Below are positions 58,837-64,000 of a stretch of DNA of 64,000 nucleotides, piece by piece. The position numbers and the translations under genes are program-made. Within the stretch, counting starts at the first letter, position 1, and the number at the start of each line of letters is the position of its first letter. The notes beneath the pieces were generated by a model. The model ran no database searches, had not been told where the DNA came from, and saw nothing but the letters and a program-made list of their open reading frames with translations. The stretch comes from Flavobacterium sp. UBA6135 (lineage in GTDB: Bacteria; Bacteroidota; Bacteroidia; Flavobacteriales; Flavobacteriaceae), in contig NZ_DIVJ01000005.1 of assembly GCF_002428305.1 (NCBI RefSeq), forward strand, positions 1 to 64,000, read 5' to 3'.

Positions 58837-60012
58837 TGATAAAGAGAGCAATACACTAACGGCATTACCTCCAAAACCAACAGCATTCACTAATACTTTC
58901 TGAATCGGTTTATATTGTTCTTGATGCTTTAAAAAAGGCACCTGTATCAATTGATTGTGTTGCATCATCAAGACGGCCATTTCGATACTTAACAACCCTG
59001 AAGCTCCAAAGGTGTGGCCTATTTTCCATTTGTTATTGGTAAGCAAAGGTTTTTTTGAGCCAAAAACAGCTGTAATGGCATTGCTCTCACTAACATCTCC
59101 TTTTATTGTCCCTGGTGAATGGGTAACTATAACATCTACTTCCTCAGGTCGAATTGAACCCAACGCCATTTTCATAGAACGTTGAAAACATAAGGCTTCG
59201 GCTGAAATGGAAACACCGTGTTGCAATACCTCTGTGGCATAACCAACACCTTCAATATAAGCCAAAGCCTTTTCCTTTTCCCCTATTTCCAAACAAGCTA
59301 CAGCAGCACCTTCTCCCAAAACCATGGTGTTTTTTGTTTTGTCAAAATCAAACGTTCTACAAGAATACTCAACAAACTCGGAAGCATAAATCTTCATGGC
59401 TCGCATTTGTGCAATGGTAAAAGGAGTCAATGGAGCTTCACTGCCACCCACTAAAAACTGGTGAGCCATGCCGCTTTTTAACCATGCTACCCCATTCAAT
59501 AACGCATGCAAAGCAGTAGAGCACGTTATGGAATGAGATATTTCAGGCCCGATTGTCTGTAAATCATGAGCCACCCAACTGGAAATGTTCCCTAAGGTAG
59601 TTGTTGGTGATGCCAAAGTGGAGACCTTTCCCGTTTTTAAAAAATCTTTATGGTGGTTTTCAAATAACCGGGTGGCCCCTCTTGATGAGCCGATATTGAT
59701 GCCAAAATCAGAAGTGGATGACCAATCCGTTTGAGCGATTGCAGCTCGTGCGGCTAAAATAGCATACAAAACAGAAGCATCTAAAAACTTGTATTTCGAA
59801 TCAGAATTTCTCAGTTGTTCCACTTCATGAGTCAATACCTCAGGCAAAGCAGCAACTAAAGTTGGAGTATTTCCAATTACTTTTTCAGAAATCAGTGGTT
59901 TTTTCGCAAGGTAATTTTCCCAAACAGCTGATTTTGTTTGACCTAATGGAGAAAAAGAAGCAAGTGATGTTATGGCAATTTTTGGATGCAATAGTGTAGT
60001 TTTGGAATACAA
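58834..60012 (-). CDS. Beta-ketoacyl-ACP synthase in the biotin operon
   Basis: A 392-aa condensing enzyme of the KAS I/II (FabF/FabB) type. The Cys-His-His triad is intact: Cys164 (SITCSTALHA), His298 (VTHSPGTIKGD, replacing the usual EAHGTGT) and His333 (IGHTFGASG). It starts 2 bp after the bioA stop, so it belongs to the bioF-bioD-bioA operon. No ACP is encoded next to it. Inference: it elongates an acyl or malonyl chain towards the pimeloyl precursor of biotin. It could also be a general fatty-acid enzyme that merely shares the transcript. Confidence 0.9.
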   Translation of the reverse strand: MYSKTTLLHPKIAITSLASFSPLGQTKSAVWENYLAKKPLISEKVIGNTPTLVAALPEVLTHEVEQLRNSDSKYKFLDASVLYAILAARAAIAQTDWSSTSDFGINIGSSRGATRLFENHHKDFLKTGKVSTLASPTTTLGNISSWVAHDLQTIGPEISHSITCSTALHALLNGVAWLKSGMAHQFLVGGSEAPLTPFTIAQMRAMKIYASEFVEYSCRTFDFDKTKNTMVLGEGAAVACLEIGEKEKALAYIEGVGYATEVLQHGVSISAEALCFQRSMKMALGSIRPEEVDVIVTHSPGTIKGDVSESNAITAVFGSKKPLLTNNKWKIGHTFGASGLLSIEMAVLMMQHNQLIQVPFLKHQEQYKPIQKVLVNAVGFGGNAVSVLLSLS

Positions 60013-60014
60013 AT

Positions 60015-61280
60015 TTACACTATCTCCAAAGCTTTTGAAAGTGTTGTATAAATTATTTCCAATTGTTCATTCGTGGTAATATAAGGGGGTAAAATATATA
60101 CTACGTTGCCAACCGGTCGGAGTATAATTCCTTGTTCAATAAAAAAATCATAGAGTTGATTTCGCAAGGAACCGTAATAGCTTTGGTCTCCGATAGATTC
60201 AATTTCCATAGCAAAAATAATTCCCAAAACACGTGTTGTTTTTACTTTAGGATGTGATATAATTTGTTTTTGAAATGTCAAATGTTGGGCAGAAATACGC
60301 TGTATGTTGCTTTGCATATCTTCAGACTCCAATAAGGAAATAGCCGCTAGAGCTGCTGCACATCCGGTTGGATTTCCTGTGAAGGTATGACCATGAAACA
60401 AGGCTTTATTGACATTTTCAGATAAAAACCCGTCAAAAATTTGTTGCGAAAAACTCGTCACAGCCATTGGAATAGTTCCTCCTGTTAAAGCTTTTGATAA
60501 ACACATCATATCCGGTTGTTCGGTCAAATAATTACAAGCAAAGGTTTTTCCGGTTTTACCAAATCCGGTCATGATTTCATCAGCAATAGTAAATACATTA
60601 TTTTTTTTGCAAAGCCCCATCAATTTATCCAATTTCGATGCTTCATACATCACCATTCCGGCCGCTCCTTGAACAAGGGGTTCAAAGATAAAAGCAGCAA
60701 ATTCATTGGTTTGAAGTAAGTCATTCAAAACCGTCAAACTATCATTTTCTGCAGTCGGAATAGGAATTCGAACCACTTCCAGCATCGAACCCTGAAAAGC
60801 TTCCGTAAAAAAACTAATGCCACTCGCTGCCATTGCTCCAAAGGTATCGCCGTGAAAACCATTTTCAAAAGCGATGATTTTGGTGCGTTTTTCTCCTTTA
60901 TTGTAAAAATACTGCAAAGCGGCTTTGATCGCAATTTCAACAGCGGTGGAACCATTATCTGAATAAAACAACTTCCTTTGGTTAGAAGGCAACATAGCAA
61001 GCAACTTTTCTGCCAATTCAACCGCCGGTTTATTGGTAAAACCTCCAAACAAAACGTGCTCTAAAGTAATCAGCTGTTTGTAAATTGCTTCAGCCAGAAC
61101 GGGGTTGGAATGACCAAAAGGATTGACCCACCAACTGGAAATAGCATCAAGGTATTGCTTGCCGTTTTCATCCCATAGATAAACACCATCTCCTTTCACA
61201 ATTGCCGGTAAAAGTCCGGTGGTTTGATGTTGGGTATAAGGGTGCCAATTATAAAGTTGATCTTTTTGGGAGAGAGTCAT
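60015..61280 (-). CDS. bioA: Adenosylmethionine-8-amino-7-oxononanoate aminotransferase
   Basis: PLP enzyme making 7,8-diaminopelargonate from 8-amino-7-oxononanoate with S-adenosylmethionine as amino donor. Length 421 aa. Signatures are the N-terminal WHPYTQHQTTGLLPAI, the ENGFHGDTFGAMAASG region, ADEIMTGFGKTG with the PLP-contacting Asp, and the PLP lysine Lys263 in LSKALTGGT. The length and order of motifs match BioA. It lies 18 bp after bioD and 2 bp before the ketoacyl synthase, so translation of the operon is tightly packed. Confidence 0.97.
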   Translation of the reverse strand: MTLSQKDQLYNWHPYTQHQTTGLLPAIVKGDGVYLWDENGKQYLDAISSWWVNPFGHSNPVLAEAIYKQLITLEHVLFGGFTNKPAVELAEKLLAMLPSNQRKLFYSDNGSTAVEIAIKAALQYFYNKGEKRTKIIAFENGFHGDTFGAMAASGISFFTEAFQGSMLEVVRIPIPTAENDSLTVLNDLLQTNEFAAFIFEPLVQGAAGMVMYEASKLDKLMGLCKKNNVFTIADEIMTGFGKTGKTFACNYLTEQPDMMCLSKALTGGTIPMAVTSFSQQIFDGFLSENVNKALFHGHTFTGNPTGCAAALAAISLLESEDMQSNIQRISAQHLTFQKQIISHPKVKTTRVLGIIFAMEIESIGDQSYYGSLRNQLYDFFIEQGIILRPVGNVVYILPPYITTNEQLEIIYTTLSKALEIV

Positions 61281-61298
61281 TTTTAGATTTTTGGATTG

Positions 61299-61919
61299 TT
61301 AGATTAGGCTAATAAGATTTTCTTTGAATTTTTCGGCATAATACGAAATTACATTTTGATCAAAATAGGGTTCGTTATCAATTCTTCCTAAAAAAGGTAT
61401 TCCGGTTTTGGAAAGAATAATGGATTCCGTTCCTTGATTTTCGTTTCCTGAAAAAAGAATCCCTCCAATGTTTATTTTTCTGTTTTGCAAGGCTTCTATG
61501 GTCAACAAAGTATGATTAATACTCCCCAAATAATGACGGGAAACTACAATTACTTTGTAATCGGGTTGGATTAAATCCATAATAGTTTCCCTTTGATTGA
61601 TGGGTACAAAAATACCACCGGCACCTTCAATCACCAAATGATTTTTGGTTTGGGGTGCTTGAATGTTTTTTATGTCAATGGTAATTCCGTCAATTACTGC
61701 AGCATAATGCGGACTGGCAGGCGTATGCAACGCATAGTTGTTGTCATATATTTCAGATTTGGAATTGGACAAGAGCGATTTGACTTTGTCTTTATCTGAA
61801 AAATCCAATTCTCCGGCTTGAATGGGTTTCCAATAATCGGCTTGTAAGGCTTCTGTAATAATGGCTGAGGCAATGGTTTTGCCTACGTCGGTGCCAATTC
61901 CGGTAATAAAAAATTTCAT
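61299..61919 (-). CDS. bioD: Dethiobiotin synthetase
   Basis: ATP-dependent enzyme that carboxylates diaminopelargonate and closes the ureido ring. The 206-aa protein has the P-loop GIGTDVGKT (residues 7-15), the substrate-side KPIQAG at about 33-38, and the EGAGGIFVPIN Mg/ATP loop near residue 99. The next gene, bioA, is 18 bp downstream, and bioF is 81 bp upstream. That upstream gap contains the direct repeat GCAAAGTTCGCAA. Confidence 0.96.
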   Translation of the reverse strand: MKFFITGIGTDVGKTIASAIITEALQADYWKPIQAGELDFSDKDKVKSLLSNSKSEIYDNNYALHTPASPHYAAVIDGITIDIKNIQAPQTKNHLVIEGAGGIFVPINQRETIMDLIQPDYKVIVVSRHYLGSINHTLLTIEALQNRKINIGGILFSGNENQGTESIILSKTGIPFLGRIDNEPYFDQNVISYYAEKFKENLISLI

Positions 61920-61934
61920 GTTAATGGTTTAAAC

Positions 61935-61966
61935 GCAAAGTTCGCAAAGAATGGCAAAGTTCGCAA
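61935..61966. repeat. 13-bp direct repeat GCAAAGTTCGCAA between bioF and bioD
   Basis: Two exact copies (61935-61947 and 61954-61966), 19 bp apart. The complement of the same word (TTGCGAACTTTG) is found between umuC and umuD. Confidence 0.6.
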
Positions 61967-62000
61967 GGCTTTTAGGATTATATAACAAAAATCAACAAAG

Positions 62001-63146
62001 CTATGATAACAAGGCAAGCAGATCAAAAATTTGTTTTTCCGTGTTGTAACTATGAATACAAAATCGAAGTCGTTCTTTGCCTTCAGGAACAGTGGGTGAA
62101 AGAATGGGTTTTACATCAAATCCATTTTGTTGTAATTGATAAGCGATATTTTTCACGCGTTCATTTCCAGAAAAAAGAATTGACTTAATGGGTGATGGAT
62201 GTTGGGTGATGGGTGATTGGAGTAATTCGTCAAAAAGTGTGCTATTTTTAATTAATTGTACTCTTTCGGTTTGACTTTTAGAAAGCTGTTGATAGGCAAC
62301 CCAAATCGTAGCCACCGCATGAGGTGACATACCTGTGGTGTAAATAAAGCTACGGGCAAAATTTATGAGGTAATTTTTTAATTGCAAACTCCCCAAGACA
62401 GCAGCACCGTGGCATCCTAAAGCTTTTCCAAAAGTCATGATTCGAGCAAATACTTTGTCTTGAAGTTGTAAGTTTTGAACCAAACCTTCTCCATTTTCAC
62501 CAATAACACCTAAGGCATGAGCTTCGTCAACAACGAAGTAGGCGTTGTATTTTTCGGTTAAGCCAATCATTTGTTCCAAATCGGGCGAATCGCCATCCAT
62601 GGAAAAAATGGATTCGGTGACAATGAAAATGTTTTCGGGTTGCGGGTTGCGTCCCAAAGTTTCAGGAGCGGGTTGAAACTTTGACAGTAGGTTTTCTAAA
62701 GCTGATAAATCATTATGAGTGAATTTATAGGATTTGGCCAAACTCATTTGAATGCCATCTCGAATGGAAGCATGACACAATTCATCATATAAAATAATGT
62801 CGTTACGTTGCGGTACGGAACTAAAAAAGCCTACGTTGGCATCATAACCGGAATTAAAAATGAGTGCCGCTTCGGTTTGATGAAATTGAGCGATGAATTC
62901 TTCCGTTTCTGTATATAAAGCGTGATTTCCAGAAAGCAATCTTGATCCGGTGGCCCCGTTTATTTTTAAATTCCGAGTAATCAGTAATTCATGTGTTTGA
63001 TGAAAAATTTCTTCATTGTTTGCAAATCCCAGATAATCATTAGACGAGAAATCAATGAGCGATGATGGAACGGGCAATTTTCGTAAGGAAGCATTTTGCT
63101 CACGAATTTCTAATTTTTTAAGTAATGAACTGGGTAGTGACTTCAT
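62001..63146 (-). CDS. bioF: 8-amino-7-oxononanoate synthase
   Basis: PLP-dependent condensation of pimeloyl-ACP or pimeloyl-CoA with L-alanine. Length 381 aa. Motifs are FSSNDYLGFANN, NGATGSRLLSGN, the HASIRDG turn, the PLP-binding DEAHALGVIGENGEG and the Schiff-base Lys241 in TFGKALGCHG. The family is close to 2-amino-3-ketobutyrate ligase, but the neighbours bioD and bioA settle the assignment. It is the first gene of the operon. A -7 element lies only 6 bp before the ATG, so the mRNA may be leaderless. Confidence 0.95.
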   Translation of the reverse strand: MKSLPSSLLKKLEIREQNASLRKLPVPSSLIDFSSNDYLGFANNEEIFHQTHELLITRNLKINGATGSRLLSGNHALYTETEEFIAQFHQTEAALIFNSGYDANVGFFSSVPQRNDIILYDELCHASIRDGIQMSLAKSYKFTHNDLSALENLLSKFQPAPETLGRNPQPENIFIVTESIFSMDGDSPDLEQMIGLTEKYNAYFVVDEAHALGVIGENGEGLVQNLQLQDKVFARIMTFGKALGCHGAAVLGSLQLKNYLINFARSFIYTTGMSPHAVATIWVAYQQLSKSQTERVQLIKNSTLFDELLQSPITQHPSPIKSILFSGNERVKNIAYQLQQNGFDVKPILSPTVPEGKERLRFCIHSYNTEKQIFDLLALLS

Positions 63147-63152
63147 ATCTCA

Positions 63153-63160
63153 CAAATGTA
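63153..63160 (-). promoter_or_regulatory. -7 element (TACATTTG) of bioF
   Basis: A perfect TAnnTTTG match on the minus strand, ending 6 bp before the bioF ATG, which suggests a leaderless or nearly leaderless transcript. Confidence 0.45.
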
Positions 63161-63236
63161 AAAATCAAAATTCATAAATTTTTTTAAATATTTATCTGTT
63201 TTTTGATATTTAATTATTGTTTATCAATAATTTTTA

Positions 63237-63244
63237 TATATTTG
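63237..63244 (+). promoter_or_regulatory. -7 element (TATATTTG) of the DUF2975 gene
   Basis: A perfect TAnnTTTG match with a -33 TTG at 63217-63219 and a 17-bp spacer. The ATG at 63268 lies about 23 bp downstream. Confidence 0.6.
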
Positions 63245-63267
63245 TCTTCAACTTAAAACCAATTACC

Positions 63268-63771
63268 ATGAGAAAATTAAACATTTTAAAAGCTATTGTT
63301 GATTTTATTTGGATCATGTCACTGTTTGCGTTGCCTCTTATTATTGTCTTTTTTGTTTTCATCATTTTTAGCAACGAAACCATTGACATCCCGCTTAAAA
63401 TAAATGATTTGGAAATAGATACATCAATTGGCCAAAGCAAATATTTATTGCCGGTGGCGTTGATGCACTTTGGCCTATTTATTTATGCACTATACTTTTT
63501 TAGGAAATTACTAGAGAACTTTAAAAAGCTTATAATTTTTGAAGTAGAGAACGCAAAATTACTGAACAAAATTGGTCAGTTGATCATGATAAATGCCGTA
63601 GTTTACGCGTTACTTACTTTTGCATTACAACTACTTATTGGAAAATTAACTATTGACATTGGTTACGGTCCATTTCTATATGTTCTTGCTTTGGGATTAT
63701 TTTTTAGTGTTTTATCAGAAGTTTTTCTAATGGGTAAAAAATTAAAAGAAGAAAATGAATTAACCATTTAA
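63268..63771 (+). CDS. DUF2975 membrane protein
   Basis: A 167-aa membrane protein with four transmembrane helices (about 8-36, 60-80, 100-128, 130-155) and a short extracytoplasmic loop after the first. It matches DUF2975, a family that is regularly encoded next to a small HTH protein, as here. The start is the ATG at 63268, because the open frame from 63217 overlaps the promoter region. A -7 and a -33 element fit well. It is probably a membrane-side regulator or anchor of its neighbour. That is inference from gene pairing. Confidence 0.88.
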   Translation: MRKLNILKAIVDFIWIMSLFALPLIIVFFVFIIFSNETIDIPLKINDLEIDTSIGQSKYLLPVALMHFGLFIYALYFFRKLLENFKKLIIFEVENAKLLNKIGQLIMINAVVYALLTFALQLLIGKLTIDIGYGPFLYVLALGLFFSVLSEVFLMGKKLKEENELTI

Positions 63772-63773
63772 TC

Positions 63774-63980
63774 ATGCCTATCATAGTAAACTTAGATGTA
63801 ATGCTAGCCAAACGCAAAATGCGTTCGAATGAATTGGCCGAAAAAATTGGCATCACAACAGCCAATCTTTCTATTTTAAAAACCGGAAAAGCGAAAGCTA
63901 TCCGGTTTTCGACATTGGAATTGATTTGTGAAATTTTGGAATGTCAGCCGGGTGATATTATGGAATTTTTGAAGGAATAA
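63774..63980 (+). CDS. Small XRE/YozG-like HTH regulator
   Basis: A 68-aa Cro/C1-type helix-turn-helix protein (HTH_26/YozG type). The HTH lies in AKRKMRSNELAEKIGITTAN with the second part LSILKTGKAKAIRFSTLELI and the end CEILECQPGDIMEFLKE. It starts 2 bp after the DUF2975 stop and is co-transcribed. The pair DUF2975-XRE is widespread in Bacteroidota and Firmicutes and is thought to be a membrane-linked regulatory pair, but its signal is not known. The rest of the window (63981-64000) holds nothing visible. Confidence 0.92.
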   Translation: MPIIVNLDVMLAKRKMRSNELAEKIGITTANLSILKTGKAKAIRFSTLELICEILECQPGDIMEFLKE

Positions 63981-64000
63981 TGGTGTTATGAAAGCGGGAA

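Noticed and set aside
61920..62000. BirA-type biotin operator between bioF and bioD
   Set aside because: The only structure is the GCAAAGTTCGCAA repeat, which also occurs between umuC and umuD, so it is not biotin-specific.

Overview
The window is a stretch of chromosome from a member of the Flavobacteriaceae, most probably Flavobacterium or a close relative. The DNA is AT-rich. Many genes are preceded by the Bacteroidota sigma-A -7 element TAnnTTTG, Shine-Dalgarno sites are mostly absent, and five exported proteins end in type IX secretion (T9SS) sorting regions. A SusC/TonB-style receptor lies under a TPP riboswitch. Most genes are core housekeeping genes. There is no prophage, no transposase and no CRISPR array; the only mobile-looking DNA is a small non-coding MITE-like element.

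Layout. 0-3.3 kb: rpsB (cut by the window edge), tsf and a lipoprotein. 3.4-12.9 kb: a very large TraB/GumN protein, a VF530-tag pair, aat, a DUF3127 OB-fold protein with an SSB-like tip, a flavin reductase, a sensor kinase, HIT, greA with a terminator-like hairpin in its leader, and a degenerate Rieske lipoprotein. 12.9-20 kb (minus strand): a thiamine-type TonB receptor behind a TPP riboswitch, then a tightly overlapping operon of Sfp-type PPTase, GGGP synthase, a PnuC-family transporter, a NadR-like kinase fused to DUF4301, and ArfB. 20-31.6 kb: ahcY, aspS, cold-shock protein, GNAT, umuC-umuD, the MITE-like element, tRNA-Leu(CAA), prs, rplY and pth. 31.6-42.2 kb: two secreted metalloproteases, ribF overlapping a vitamin-K-carboxylase-like HTTM gene, bioB and a JmjC-like cupin. 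42.2-58.8 kb: three paralogous T9SS cargo proteins, with a small cluster between them (outer-membrane beta-barrel, RidA-like, Crp-family regulator, DinB-like, GNAT, DUF5694, recX). 58.8-63.2 kb: a biotin operon bioF-bioD-bioA plus a ketoacyl synthase. 63.2-64 kb: a DUF2975/XRE pair.

How the genes work together. bioF, bioD, bioA and the distant bioB cover the last four steps of biotin synthesis, and the ketoacyl synthase in the operon may help make the pimeloyl precursor. The riboswitch-controlled receptor and the nearby PnuC-family transporter could form an outer- and inner-membrane vitamin import route, but the kinase coupled to PnuC fits nicotinamide riboside salvage equally well. The Crp-family regulator lies between two genes that each have an FNR/CRP-like palindrome centred 29.5 bp upstream of the -7 element, which suggests a small local regulon.

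The strongest unexplained signals are these two equally spaced palindromes, the TIR/TSD-bounded element at 27.3 kb, the greA leader hairpin, the shared C-terminal module and upstream motif of the T9SS cargo family, and several kinds of long imperfect palindrome in intergenic DNA. I found no convincing wholly new multi-gene system.
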